Shown here piece after piece: positions 7,823 through 16,971 of a DNA stretch of 64,000 nt; position 1 is the first letter of the stretch, and every line of letters begins with the position of its first letter. The stretch comes from Neptunicoccus cionae. GTDB taxonomy: Bacteria > Pseudomonadota > Alphaproteobacteria > Rhodobacterales > Rhodobacteraceae. The notes under the pieces are model-generated. The model was given only the letters and a program-made list of their open reading frames with translations, did not search any database and was not told the DNA's origin. Position numbers and translations under genes: made by a program. The DNA lies in assembly GCF_002860325.1 (NCBI RefSeq), contig NZ_PKOJ01000002.1:372001-436000 (forward strand), read 5' to 3'.

Positions 7823-9202
7823 TCAGCGCAAATGGGCAATGGCATTGGCGTAATAGCGCACAACGTCCAGTTGCTCGGGCTGAAGCACAAACCGCCCGTC
7901 TTTCTCTACAAGAGCACGGCGCAGCACCAGCATTCGTAGCCCGACCTCCACCGCATAGTCCAGACGCTTGCGCGGGATATGCATATGAGCGCCATTGGCA
8001 ATCAACCGGTCGAGTTCAGCCTCTGCAAGCCTTTGCACCTCTGCCGCATCCAGCGAGGTTTCTCCCTGCTCCAGCAACACGGTCGATACCAGAGACACCG
8101 GCAGCACCGGAATCACCTGCCCGACCTGATGCATCAGGGCTTTGCCCAGATCAGCGGTCATCCTTTCGTGACTGACCGTTTCCTTTCCCGCCAGAAACGC
8201 CTTAAGCGACAACGGCACGCCAAAACTGACGCTGGCATACCCGAATTTATAAAACCGCCCTGTCAGGCGCAGCCACAAATGACGCACAACGAAATGCACA
8301 AACGTCCAGAGCTTGAAAAAAACGCCTGTCTTTTCCCCACGGTTCGCCGCCAGCAGCACGCGATCTTCCAACACGCGGTCATAATTGACACCCACCGGAA
8401 CAAACACCACGTCCCGCTCCTGATCAGGGTCAAAATCAGACACGATATAATTCAACAAGCCGAGCTTGGCCGGACGCAAGCTGCCGTCCCGCGACAGGCT
8501 GCCCTCTGGAAAAACGGCCTGTGTGACCCCTGCGGCTGTGGCCATCTGCACATAACGGGACAAAACCCGCCGGTAGAGCAGATTGCGCGATTTGCGCCGG
8601 ATGAAATAGGCCCCTGTGGAGCGAATCAACTGCTTTAATGGCCAGACCCGCGCCCATTCGCCCACGGCATAAGACAGCGCGGAACGGGACGCCGCCAGAA
8701 AGGTGACAATCACATAATCCATGTTAGAGCGGTGGTTCATCACAAACACCACCGTCGCATTCGGGTCCATGTTTTGCAGCGCGGTTTCATCCACATAGCC
8801 GAGCCGCACCCGATAGAGCGCGCGGCTCAACCAACGGGCAAAGCGGATGCCAAAGCCGAAATAGGCAAAGGCCGAAAAGGACGGCACGATCTCGCGGGCG
8901 TAGCGCATCGCCATGTCAGCGGCCACATGATAGGGAATGCCTTCATCATTGGAATGCTCCAACACCGCCTCCATCACTTGCGGGTCATGGGCCAGACGAT
9001 CCACCATCACCTGCCGCTGTGTCAGCTTGAAAGGCTGGATTTGCAATTGCAGTCTGGTGTTCAGCTGTTCGATTGCACGATTGAAACGGCGGCGCAGGTA
9101 CCAGCGCACCGATGGCATAAGGATACGGTCCAGCAACCCCGCCAGTGCCAGCAACCCCGCGACCCAGACGACCCAGACCTGTATTTCAACTGTTTCAAAC
9201 AT
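7823..9202 (-). CDS. glycerol-3-phosphate/lysophosphatidate acyltransferase-like protein
   Basis: Membrane-associated acyltransferase of the PlsB/PlsC superfamily, probably in phospholipid synthesis. About 459 residues from ATG 9202 (MFETVEIQVWVVW). One hydrophobic segment is at the N-terminus. The catalytic block is MNHRSNMDYVIV, a variant of the NHxxxxD motif; acyl-acceptor binding blocks are QAVFPEGSLSRDG and VFVPVGVNYDRV. It is larger than typical PlsC and resembles the PlsB core without its N-terminal extension. The open frame to 9286 is not needed. It is transcribed divergently from ecm across a 206-bp region. Confidence 0.88.
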   Translation of the reverse strand: MFETVEIQVWVVWVAGLLALAGLLDRILMPSVRWYLRRRFNRAIEQLNTRLQLQIQPFKLTQRQVMVDRLAHDPQVMEAVLEHSNDEGIPYHVAADMAMRYAREIVPSFSAFAYFGFGIRFARWLSRALYRVRLGYVDETALQNMDPNATVVFVMNHRSNMDYVIVTFLAASRSALSYAVGEWARVWPLKQLIRSTGAYFIRRKSRNLLYRRVLSRYVQMATAAGVTQAVFPEGSLSRDGSLRPAKLGLLNYIVSDFDPDQERDVVFVPVGVNYDRVLEDRVLLAANRGEKTGVFFKLWTFVHFVVRHLWLRLTGRFYKFGYASVSFGVPLSLKAFLAGKETVSHERMTADLGKALMHQVGQVIPVLPVSLVSTVLLEQGETSLDAAEVQRLAEAELDRLIANGAHMHIPRKRLDYAVEVGLRMLVLRRALVEKDGRFVLQPEQLDVVRYYANAIAHLR

Positions 9203-9271
9203 TCCGCACAGATGTAAACCGAATTGCCCGTTCCGCCAATTGTTACTTCTACGCTGTAACAGCTGATGCAA

Positions 9272-9292
9272 CGGACTGTTGCGCACAGTCCG
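9272..9292. promoter_or_regulatory. inverted repeat in the acyltransferase-ecm intergenic region
   Basis: Perfect 8-bp arms CGGACTGT and ACAGTCCG separated by 5 nt. It lies between the divergent acyltransferase and ecm genes. There is no T tract on either side, so an operator is more likely than a terminator. Confidence 0.35.
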
Positions 9293-9374
9293 CCCCTATC
9301 GCCACGTCGCGACTTGAAATTTTCTGCGCACGAATATTATACAGATGCTTGCAATCGGGTAATTTTATAACTTA

Positions 9375-9389
9375 TGCTGCGGCGCAGCA
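9375..9389. promoter_or_regulatory. 15-nt palindrome in the ecm promoter region
   Basis: TGCTGCG-G-CGCAGCA is a perfect odd palindrome ending 19 bp before the ecm ATG and just upstream of the CGGAG ribosome binding site. An AT-rich TTATAA lies 10 bp before it. A repressor operator overlapping the transcription start is plausible but unproven. Confidence 0.4.
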
Positions 9390-9408
9390 CAGATCGGAGT
9401 CGCATCAA

Positions 9409-11373
9409 ATGACACACACACCTGACCGCCCATGGCTCTTCCGCACCTATGCGGGCCACTCCACCGCCAAAGACAGCAACGCACTGTATCGTGGCAACCT
9501 TGCAAAAGGCCAAACCGGCCTTTCTGTGGCCTTCGATCTGCCAACACAGACAGGCTATGACAGTGATCACGAACTGGCCCGTGGCGAAGTGGGCAAGGTC
9601 GGTGTGCCGGTGGCCCACCTTGGCGACATGCGTGCTCTTTTCGACGATATTCCGCTGGAAAAGATGAACACGTCCATGACGATCAACGCCACAGCACCCT
9701 GGCTGCTGGCGCTTTATATCGCCGTGGCCGAGGAACAGGGTGCGGATGTCAAAAAGCTGCAGGGCACGGTTCAGAACGACATCATCAAGGAATACCTTTC
9801 GCGGGGCACCTATGTCTGCCCGCCCAAACCTTCCCTGCGGATGATCACCGATGTGGCAGCCTACTGCTATACCAATGTCCCCAAATGGAACCCGATGAAC
9901 GTCTGTTCCTACCACCTGCAAGAAGCAGGCGCGACGCCGGAACAGGAACTCGCCTTCGCGCTGGCCACTGCCACGGCCGTACTGGATGATGTACGCGGCA
10001 AAGTCCCTGCCGAGGATTTTGCTACAGTTGTGGGGCGTATTTCCTTCTTTGTGAATGCCGGCATCCGTTTTGTCACCGAGATGTGTAAAATGCGCGCTTT
10101 CGTCGATCTCTGGGATGAAATCTGCGAAAAGCGCTACGGCGTCACCGACCCGAAAATGCGCCGCTTCCGCTATGGCGTGCAGGTCAACTCGCTTGGCCTG
10201 ACAGAACAACAACCCGAAAACAACGTCTACCGCATCCTGATCGAAATGCTGGCCGTGACCCTGTCGAAAAACGCCCGCGCTCGTGCGGTGCAACTGCCCG
10301 CATGGAACGAAGCGCTCGGCCTGCCCCGCCCCTGGGACCAGCAATGGTCCCTGCGGATGCAACAAATCCTCGCCTTTGAAACCGACCTGCTGGAATATGA
10401 CGACCTGTTTGACGGCAACCCCGCGGTGGATCGCAAGGTTGAAGCCCTGAAACAGGGCGCACGGGACGAGCTGGCCCAGATCGACGGCATGGGCGGCGCG
10501 GTCGCAGCGATCGAATATATGAAAGGCCGTCTGGTGGACTCCAATTCCGCCCGACTGGGGCGCATCGAAACCGGCGATACAACTGTTATCGGCGTGAACA
10601 AATACACCGAAGGGGCAGACAGCCCGCTGACAGCGGGTGACGGCGCGATCATGGTGGTGGACAAAGCCGCCGAAGCCGACCAGATTTCCCGTCTGGAACA
10701 ATGGCGGGCGGATCGGGACGAAGGCGCGGTCAAAGCCGCGCTGGACGATCTGCGCCGCGCCGCACAAGACGGCAGCAACATTATGCCCGCCTCTATCGCT
10801 GCCGCCAAAGCAGGCGTTACAACCGGTGAATGGGGCAGCGCCATCCGCGCGGTCTTTGGCGAATACCGCGCCCCTACCGGCGTTGGCAAATCCGTCTCTA
10901 ACCAGACCGAAGGGCTGGACCAAATCCGCGAGGCGGTTGACGCTGTATCGGACAAACTCGGCCGTCGCCTGAAGTTTGTTGTCGGCAAACCCGGACTGGA
11001 CGGCCACTCCAATGGCGCCGAACAGATTGCCGTGCGTGCACGGGACTGCGGCATGGACATCACCTATGAAGGCATCCGCTTGACACCGGAACAAATCGTC
11101 AATGCCGCGCTGGAAGAACAAGCCCATGTGATCGGCCTGTCGATCCTCTCCGGTTCCCATGTGCCGCTGATCGAGGATGTGCTCAAACGCATGAAACTGG
11201 CGGGACTCTCTGACGTACCGCTCATCGTGGGCGGCATCATCCCCGAAGACGACGCCAACCACCTGCGCGCGCTCGGCGTGGCCAAAGTCTACACCCCGAA
11301 AGACTTTGAACTGAACACAATCATGATGGACATCGTCGCCCTTCTGGACAGCAAAGCAGTGGCCGCAGAATAA
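9409..11373 (+). CDS. ecm: (2R)-ethylmalonyl-CoA mutase
   Basis: Adenosylcobalamin-dependent rearrangement of ethylmalonyl-CoA to methylsuccinyl-CoA in the ethylmalonyl-CoA pathway. 654 residues from ATG 9409, chosen for its CGGAG ribosome binding site and the family start MTHTPDRPWLFRTYAG. The N-terminal TIM-barrel domain carries TGLSVAFDLPTQTGYDSDHELARGEVG and the substrate region KLQGTVQNDIIKEYLSRGTY. The C-terminal B12 domain has GLDGHSNGAEQIA, with His as lower axial cobalt ligand, and GLSILSGSHV. The single-chain MeaA-like layout distinguishes it from two-subunit methylmalonyl-CoA mutase; assignment to Ecm is strengthened by nearby ccr. The long frame upstream of 9409 is antisense to the acyltransferase gene and is not coding. 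Confidence 0.95.
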   Translation: MTHTPDRPWLFRTYAGHSTAKDSNALYRGNLAKGQTGLSVAFDLPTQTGYDSDHELARGEVGKVGVPVAHLGDMRALFDDIPLEKMNTSMTINATAPWLLALYIAVAEEQGADVKKLQGTVQNDIIKEYLSRGTYVCPPKPSLRMITDVAAYCYTNVPKWNPMNVCSYHLQEAGATPEQELAFALATATAVLDDVRGKVPAEDFATVVGRISFFVNAGIRFVTEMCKMRAFVDLWDEICEKRYGVTDPKMRRFRYGVQVNSLGLTEQQPENNVYRILIEMLAVTLSKNARARAVQLPAWNEALGLPRPWDQQWSLRMQQILAFETDLLEYDDLFDGNPAVDRKVEALKQGARDELAQIDGMGGAVAAIEYMKGRLVDSNSARLGRIETGDTTVIGVNKYTEGADSPLTAGDGAIMVVDKAAEADQISRLEQWRADRDEGAVKAALDDLRRAAQDGSNIMPASIAAAKAGVTTGEWGSAIRAVFGEYRAPTGVGKSVSNQTEGLDQIREAVDAVSDKLGRRLKFVVGKPGLDGHSNGAEQIAVRARDCGMDITYEGIRLTPEQIVNAALEEQAHVIGLSILSGSHVPLIEDVLKRMKLAGLSDVPLIVGGIIPEDDANHLRALGVAKVYTPKDFELNTIMMDIVALLDSKAVAAE

Positions 11374-11412
11374 CTCCGCCCCTCTTCAATGTTCCAATAA
11401 TACTCCCGCCGG

Positions 11413-11440
11413 AGGCTCCCTTTTCCAAAGGAGCCTTTGT
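11413..11440 (+). terminator. intrinsic terminator of ecm
   Basis: Stem AGGCTCC/GGAGCCT (11413-11419, 11430-11436) with a 10-nt loop followed by TTGTCGTTT. It lies 40 bp past the ecm stop codon. Confidence 0.75.
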
Positions 11441-11445
11441 CGTTT

Positions 11446-12306
11446 CTAACGCCCGTGACTGCGTGAATAGCCGTTGCGCGGTGCAGGTGCCCAGCCCTCC
11501 AGCGCCCCTTCTGCGGGTTTGTACACCTCTACTTTCAGGGGATAACAGGCCGCCGTGTCGCTTGAATGCTGGGCCGAACAATCTCCGCCCGGGCAGGCCG
11601 ACAGACCGCCGATCAGATCGGTTTCTGCAAAAAACTCGAAATAGTCGCCGGGACGGACGGGGCTGGCCTTCATGTAGTATTGCTTGGTGTCGGGCATGAA
11701 CCCTGTGGCCATGAAAACGTTGCACACATCGTGGACCAGCAGTTCTGCCTCTTGCACCGGCAGTTGCGCATAATCTGACAGGGCGCGGCTGAGATTGGAA
11801 TGGCAGCAGTAGTGGTAATCCACCCCGTTCAGGGTATGGTTGGTGTAAGGGTCACAACGGGTTCCGATCACATCATGCACCGATCCGCCATATTCGTCCC
11901 ATCCATACCAGTCGAGCGTATCATCCGTCACCGTTGCCAGCGGACGCACTGTCGGGATTGTAGACCAGAGCCGGTCCCCGGTTGAGACATGGGTCCCGTG
12001 TAAGGCACGGGTTTTACCAGAGAAAAACCGCTCTGACAGGTCGTCGCGGTGCCAGAGGTTCAGATCTCCGACCTGCGGCCCCTCAACGCTGACAATGCGG
12101 CAGAAATGGCCCGCCGGCAGGCTCCAGCAGCGGGCATCCCTTGCAGGGACCAACAGCTCGTCCACCTTCTTCATGCCGGTCCTTGCCGCAGCATAAAGCG
12201 CCATATCAGGGCGCGGCAGGCTGTCGACCGGATAGCAAACAGTAGGGGGAATCGCACGCCTTGCAGCAGCGTCATCGGGGGCGGGGTGTTGTGGCGGATA
12301 CTTCAT
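11446..12306 (-). CDS. DUF1989 (urea carboxylase-associated type) protein
   Basis: 286-residue soluble protein of the DUF1989 family, related to the aminomethyltransferase-like proteins encoded near urea carboxylase. The recognised stretch is GHFCRIVSVEGPQVGDLNLWHRDDLSERFFSGKTRALHG, then HVSTGDRLWSTIP and CDPYTNHTLNG, followed by the Cys-rich CPGGDCS near the C-terminus. It has no signal peptide or membrane segment. It stands alone, with no urea carboxylase genes beside it in this window, so the substrate is unknown. It is convergent with ecm. Confidence 0.88.
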   Translation of the reverse strand: MKYPPQHPAPDDAAARRAIPPTVCYPVDSLPRPDMALYAAARTGMKKVDELLVPARDARCWSLPAGHFCRIVSVEGPQVGDLNLWHRDDLSERFFSGKTRALHGTHVSTGDRLWSTIPTVRPLATVTDDTLDWYGWDEYGGSVHDVIGTRCDPYTNHTLNGVDYHYCCHSNLSRALSDYAQLPVQEAELLVHDVCNVFMATGFMPDTKQYYMKASPVRPGDYFEFFAETDLIGGLSACPGGDCSAQHSSDTAACYPLKVEVYKPAEGALEGWAPAPRNGYSRSHGR

Positions 12307-12361
12307 GCGCCGGAGTTTGATCCCCTCGCCCGCGCAGTGTCAATCTGTGGATTGAAAAGAA

Positions 12362-12385
12362 CGGGGCGGACCCGCGCCCGCCCCG
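12362..12385 (-). terminator. intrinsic terminator of the 62-residue protein gene
   Basis: Stem CGGGGCGG/CCGCCCCG with an 8-nt loop. On the minus strand it is followed by TTCTTTTC. It lies between the gene at 12392-12580 and the DUF1989 gene. Confidence 0.75.
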
Positions 12386-12391
12386 ATTCTG

Positions 12392-12580
12392 TTATTTCGA
12401 AACCGCAGCCGCCTGAGCCGCCGCTGCCTTGATTTCTTCGGCGATTTCCAGTGCCTCTTCGGGATCGAAATCGAGCGGAATCTCCACCCCGTCGCCCTCG
12501 ATAAACAGACGCACCATCCCGTCTGTGGTTGGTCCGATCTGCAAATTGGCCTCTATATCGCGTTCTGTATTGATACCCAT
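12392..12580 (-). CDS. conserved small protein (possibly DUF6324)
   Basis: 62-residue acidic protein. The core TDGMVRLFIEGDGVEIPLDFDPEEALEIAEEI suggests a short beta-hairpin followed by an amphipathic helix, ending in an alanine-rich tail. I recall it as DUF6324, a small family widespread in Rhodobacteraceae; this name is from memory. The start ATG 12580 has an AGGAGT sequence upstream (ATCAGGAGTGTG), a strong ribosome binding site. It has its own terminator. Function unknown. Confidence 0.8.
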   Translation of the reverse strand: MGINTERDIEANLQIGPTTDGMVRLFIEGDGVEIPLDFDPEEALEIAEEIKAAAAQAAAVSK

Positions 12581-12684
12581 GTCACACTCCTGATGATTGA
12601 TCTGGCGCTATCTGAAATTCAATGCATTTTCAAGCCAGATCAGTCTTGCAATTCCTTCAAGCTAAGTTTAAACGCAGCCCCAGT

Positions 12685-12761
12685 GCCGGCGTAGCTCAGT
12701 AGGTTAGAGCGCTTGATTGTGGATCAAGAGGCCCCCCGTTCGAGCCGGGGCGCTGGTACCA
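12685..12761 (+). tRNA. tRNA-His (GTG), A73 without G-1
   Basis: A full cloverleaf with a 7-bp acceptor stem GCCGGCG/CGCTGGT (two G-U pairs), D-arm GCTC...GAGC, anticodon stem CTTGA/TCAAG with anticodon GTG at 12719-12721, and T-arm CCCCG-TTCGAGC-CGGGG. The discriminator is A at 12758 and CCA is encoded at 12759-12761. The base before position 1 is T, so there is no encoded G-1. This matches the atypical tRNA-His known from Rhodobacterales and relatives, which is read by a divergent histidyl-tRNA synthetase. Confidence 0.97.
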
Positions 12762-12917
12762 CCCTCCCCCTTTTCACATCGCACCGATATACGGGACAGG
12801 GCCGCCAGCCCCGCATGGGCGGGGATAGATCGGCCGCACACCATCGCGATCTCACATAATTTATGTAGTCCGGTTTATCCGGCGGGATTACGTGCCTTGC
12901 AGGCACAGCCTGTTTTA

Positions 12918-14567
12918 TCAGGCTGCCATCTGCTCCAGCTTGGGAAGGTAGACATAAAATGTCGTCCCTTTCCCCACCTCGCTTTTCAGCCCCAGTGTCC
13001 CGCCGTGATGCTGCACAATCTTCTTCGTAATAGCGAGCCCGAGCCCCGTACCCACCCGTTTTTTACCATCAGCCGGTTTTGCCTGCGAGAAACTCTCGAA
13101 CAGGCGGGTCTGGTCTTCGGGTTTGATTCCCGGCCCTTCGTCGGCCACAGAGATACACCAGTTCTTTACGTTATCGTGCAGGGCAATCTCCACAGTACTG
13201 CCTTCGGGCGAGAATTTCACCGCGTTCGACATCAGGTTCGACATCACCTGAATCATCCGGTCATGGTCGCAATTGGCTAGGGCCTCGTCCGTGCTTGGCA
13301 CGTAGTTGAATTTGACGCCGTGCTGGTCGCCATACCCTTTGTTGACCTCAATGGATTCTTCCAACAACCCGTTCAGGCTATTTGCCTGACGGTTGTATTC
13401 CATTTTCCCGGAATGGATTTTTTCCATATCGAGAATGTCGTTCACAATAAACATCAGCCGGTCACAATTGCGCAGGGCTATCGAGACTAGCGATTTCGAA
13501 CTGTCGTTCAAGGTCGTTGAAGCCTGTGCTTCAAGCAGTTGCAGTGATCCTTTGATAGAAGTAATCGGCGTGCGCAATTCGTGGCTGACCACAGAAACCG
13601 AAGACATCTTGGCCTTATCAATCGCCATCCGATCCGTGATGTCCCGCGCGACGGAAACAAACACGGTTGTCCCGTCAAGCTGTTCCAAAAGGCTGGTGTG
13701 AACCTCTACATACCCCTTGGCCTGCTTCACCGCGATCACCACCGAGCTCTTGCTACCGTCCATCAAAGGTTGGGTATGGGCGCGGAAGGCCATTTCGTTA
13801 AACCCTGCCTCTGTATCCAGCACCCGCTTTGTCAGGCTTTCTTCAGCCGTCCATTCACACCGCTCCAAAGCCCGTTCGTTCATATATACGATGTCCAGCG
13901 TTTCGGAATCGAAGATGTAAACTTCGTCATGCAGTTTACTTAGGATTGCGTTGGTACGTTTTGTTTCTTCCGCCTTGCGCAAATCAGTGATGTCGTGCCG
14001 GATGGAAACATTTCCCACATGCACGCCCTTATCATCAAATTGCGGCACGATGGTTGCGCGGTAATAACGGATCTCGCCGGATTTCGTCCGGGCAGGATGG
14101 CGCCCTTCCCAACTGCGCCCTTCTTTCGTGGCCTTCAGAATGTCTTCAAACACCGATTCATCGCCAAGATTGGCATGAATCAAATCCATCTTTTTCCCGA
14201 TGGCCTCGTATTTGGTGTAGCCGAATTCTTTCAGGAACTTGTCGTTCACGGACAGAATGGTCGCATTCTCGTCCGTAACGGTAACGACGCTGTGCATATC
14301 CATAGCGGACTGCACAAAAGAGATTTCACGGTCGCGGTCCATAATCTCGCGACGCTGCGCGTTGATGTGCCACTGATAGGCAACCACCAGACCAAAGAGC
14401 AATACAACAACAACCACGCCAAGCGCGGTGGCCATATCGTTGAGCGAGACCATTTTGGACAGCAACCCGACGCGGTAAAGAACGAAAGCTATACCGCAGA
14501 CGAGTACCGCCACGGCAACTACAAAATTTCCGGCTTTCGCCTTTTTGTTGTAATCTGAAACGCTCAT
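12918..14567 (-). CDS. PAS-domain sensor histidine kinase
   Basis: 549-residue membrane histidine kinase. Two transmembrane helices (about residues 13-35 and 47-65) with a short loop, then two PAS/PAC domains (about 85-200 and 205-315), then HisKA with the phosphorylatable His329 in VSHELRTPITSIKGS, and a complete HATPase domain: N box NLMSNAVKFSP, G1 VADEGPGIKPED, G2 VGTGLGLAITKKI. A GGAG ribosome binding site precedes ATG 14567. No receiver is attached; the stand-alone receiver gene at 16972 is the nearest candidate partner. The signal is unknown; the small extracellular loop suggests sensing in the membrane or through cytoplasmic PAS domains. Confidence 0.94.
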   Translation of the reverse strand: MSVSDYNKKAKAGNFVVAVAVLVCGIAFVLYRVGLLSKMVSLNDMATALGVVVVVLLFGLVVAYQWHINAQRREIMDRDREISFVQSAMDMHSVVTVTDENATILSVNDKFLKEFGYTKYEAIGKKMDLIHANLGDESVFEDILKATKEGRSWEGRHPARTKSGEIRYYRATIVPQFDDKGVHVGNVSIRHDITDLRKAEETKRTNAILSKLHDEVYIFDSETLDIVYMNERALERCEWTAEESLTKRVLDTEAGFNEMAFRAHTQPLMDGSKSSVVIAVKQAKGYVEVHTSLLEQLDGTTVFVSVARDITDRMAIDKAKMSSVSVVSHELRTPITSIKGSLQLLEAQASTTLNDSSKSLVSIALRNCDRLMFIVNDILDMEKIHSGKMEYNRQANSLNGLLEESIEVNKGYGDQHGVKFNYVPSTDEALANCDHDRMIQVMSNLMSNAVKFSPEGSTVEIALHDNVKNWCISVADEGPGIKPEDQTRLFESFSQAKPADGKKRVGTGLGLAITKKIVQHHGGTLGLKSEVGKGTTFYVYLPKLEQMAA

Positions 14568-14722
14568 TCGGCTCCATCCTCCTGCGTGCTCCCCTCCCCC
14601 CAGAAGAGAGCGCGTGTCCTGTTAACAAAAGAAGCTACGTCGTGATATTGTCATAAATAGGGAAACAATCGGAATCTCGTGCAAAACATTTAAGATTGTT
14701 GCTCCTGTTACACACTAAACCT

Positions 14723-16783
14723 TCAAGCGACCTTTCGTTCTTCTATAGGTGCAGGGTTTTGCACTTCAGTACGGGACAAAACCAATGTGACCAGCTTGCC
14801 AATATCCCTGTCAATTTCGACTGTGATGCGCGCACCCATGCTTTCGGGGTTCGGCAAATCGGAATCCGGGTCATCCCCTTTGATAAAGTTCACCAGATCC
14901 GACTGGAAACTTTCAGCGTTTGACTGGGCTCCATCCATCAAAGTCAGGACCTGGGCACCGGTATCACGCACTTTGATGATCACCTCGTCTCCCTCGGGAT
15001 GGACAGAAATCTTTACAGACCCTCTCTCTGTGGTCCGGATCGCATTTTCGATCATCCGGCTGAGAGAGCGATCCACATAGACCGGATCAGCGTGAATATT
15101 GGTCTCTTCAATGACAACGGAGAATTCCAGACCTTTGCCGGAGGCTTCATTCCGGAACCGTTCTGCAATCGGGCCAACCAACTGTCCGGCTCTGAAGTCC
15201 TTGCCCTGACCGGTACATACGTCTTTGCTCTTCTGGGTGAACTCCAGAAGTTTGTTAATCAGGGTATGCAGATGCTCTCCAGCGGCGGAAATACGTTGGG
15301 CATGAGATTGCACTTCTTCGGTGACAGCACTGACATGCTGCAATTCGTCTGCCAGCGCCTGCTCTCGCAACGCAACAACAGATTTAAGATGCGTCGGATT
15401 TTCTAAAAATGCGTTATATCCCAAAAGGATACTCAGAGGCGTTTTCAGTTCGTGGCTCACTGCATCCATAAAGCGGGTTTTGGCAATTTCAGAAACCTCG
15501 GCCGCTTCTTTGGCCTTGATAATTTCTGTAACGTCCATGGTGAATACGATTAAACAGCCGTCATCGAGCCGTTTGGTATTCACTTTCAGCCAACGTCCTC
15601 CGGGATAGCGTGCATGTTGCACGGCAGTCGGCTGTTGGCGCATCCGGACCCGTTCCTGAATCCATGCTTCGTCCTTAACCGCGTCGTCCGTAAAGCGATT
15701 TTCTGAAATCGCGATTCGAATCAACTCTTCAAAAGTGGGTTTCTTTGCCAGCAGTGCAGCGCTCAGACTATTGTCGCTCATGTAACGAGAATTGCAGAGG
15801 ATCAGTCGATCCTGCGGATCGTAAAGGGCAAACCCCTGATCGCAGGCTTCTAAGGCGTTACGCATCCTGACTTCGACAACCTTGCGTCCGCTGCGCAATT
15901 TGGCAATCAGGTAGAAGACAGCAACGATACTGCCAAAGGCTATACCGAAATAGAGAACGTTCCGAAAAAACTTCTGGGACACCAGTGGCCAGCCTGCCGG
16001 TGGCTGTGCCGCAATCTGCCACATCCCTGACGGTACAGGAACATCAACGACAACGGCGCCTTTGTCGAAAATCGCCTGATCTCCGTCAATCGGATCGTAA
16101 GTCACGCGGTTACTGCCATCATCGTTCACACGGCGAATGGCCATAATATGGGGAACGGAAGCATCGACCCTGCCTAAGTGTAACGTTTGAACAAATTTGT
16201 CTTTGTCGAGAACGATTGAAATAATACCCCAATTACTCTGACTTGCATCGGCAGCTTGGGTCATCTCAATCGAGTTTCTCAGGATGAAACCTGTCCCACC
16301 CTGGATAAGCTCCAATGGTCCGGCAAGAACAGGTTCATCGGACATAAACGCCTGTAGGGCCGCAGCGAACTGGGCACCATTTTCGCGGTAATTCAACCCG
16401 ATAACAGAGGCGTTCTTCTCCACCGGATGGACATATTCAACAACCAGATCGGGCGCCACAGCGATATTGATGACACTTGTATCGTGGTCCGTAAGCTTTT
16501 CAGCAATCATAGATAGACGCGCCTGACCGAAAGTTTCGGGTTCTATTTCAATCGCAACGCCAATCGCCTGTGCCAAAAGAACAGCCTTGCCAAACTGGGA
16601 TTCGATCTCGCGGCGCATATCATCTGCCACGTCGTTCATTTCAGAACGCAATTCTGCTTTTTCAGTTTGCAGATTATTAACTTCGTTGGCATATATGATG
16701 CCACCGAAACCGATCAAAAGAAATGCCGCCTGCAGAAAACTTGTTTTCTTAACTGCACGGACACTATTTTTCATACCCATCAT
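14723..16783 (-). CDS. CHASE-domain histidine kinase with eroded ATP-binding domain
   Basis: 686-residue membrane sensor. An N-terminal helix (residues about 15-32) is followed by a periplasmic CHASE domain (about 60-235), a second helix near residue 270, a PAS domain, HisKA with His444 in DAVSHELKTPLSILLGYNAF, and a C-terminal HATPase-like region. The N box is recognisable (DRSLSRMIENAIRT) and a G1 remnant reads VRDTGAQVL, but the G1 Gly pattern is altered and no G2 GxGLGL box exists: NPESMGARITVEID stands in its place. Autokinase activity is therefore doubtful; it might act as phosphatase, as substrate of another kinase or by dimerisation. It is divergent from the receiver gene at 16972. 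Confidence 0.9.
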   Translation of the reverse strand: MMGMKNSVRAVKKTSFLQAAFLLIGFGGIIYANEVNNLQTEKAELRSEMNDVADDMRREIESQFGKAVLLAQAIGVAIEIEPETFGQARLSMIAEKLTDHDTSVINIAVAPDLVVEYVHPVEKNASVIGLNYRENGAQFAAALQAFMSDEPVLAGPLELIQGGTGFILRNSIEMTQAADASQSNWGIISIVLDKDKFVQTLHLGRVDASVPHIMAIRRVNDDGSNRVTYDPIDGDQAIFDKGAVVVDVPVPSGMWQIAAQPPAGWPLVSQKFFRNVLYFGIAFGSIVAVFYLIAKLRSGRKVVEVRMRNALEACDQGFALYDPQDRLILCNSRYMSDNSLSAALLAKKPTFEELIRIAISENRFTDDAVKDEAWIQERVRMRQQPTAVQHARYPGGRWLKVNTKRLDDGCLIVFTMDVTEIIKAKEAAEVSEIAKTRFMDAVSHELKTPLSILLGYNAFLENPTHLKSVVALREQALADELQHVSAVTEEVQSHAQRISAAGEHLHTLINKLLEFTQKSKDVCTGQGKDFRAGQLVGPIAERFRNEASGKGLEFSVVIEETNIHADPVYVDRSLSRMIENAIRTTERGSVKISVHPEGDEVIIKVRDTGAQVLTLMDGAQSNAESFQSDLVNFIKGDDPDSDLPNPESMGARITVEIDRDIGKLVTLVLSRTEVQNPAPIEERKVA

Positions 16784-16971
16784 GAAAACATGCGCCTATT
16801 TTTTTTCTTTAAGTTTTACGCACATTCATTTTGCACGCTAAGGTTATTTTCCCGAGACACCTCAATCCACCTGAAATTAACATAATTGGTTGCAATTTTG
16901 CTACACGCACAACTTCTGCTTGCATTTCCAACTGAATCGCTGCATCAAAATCTTTTAGACGGATCGCAGCA

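Noticed and set aside
9203-9408. B12 riboswitch upstream of ecm (also looked for before the MttB and rdhA genes)
   Set aside because: No B12 box or matching multi-stem structure could be recognised; the space before marR-rdhA is too short.
9337-11262. 641-codon frame on the minus strand opposite ecm, and similar long antisense frames opposite ccr, tauC and the MttB gene
   Set aside because: These arise from codon bias in the real genes on the other strand; their sequences are not protein-like.
12724-12906. 60-codon minus-strand frame after tRNA-His
   Set aside because: It overlaps the tRNA 3' half and has no ribosome binding site or protein-like composition.
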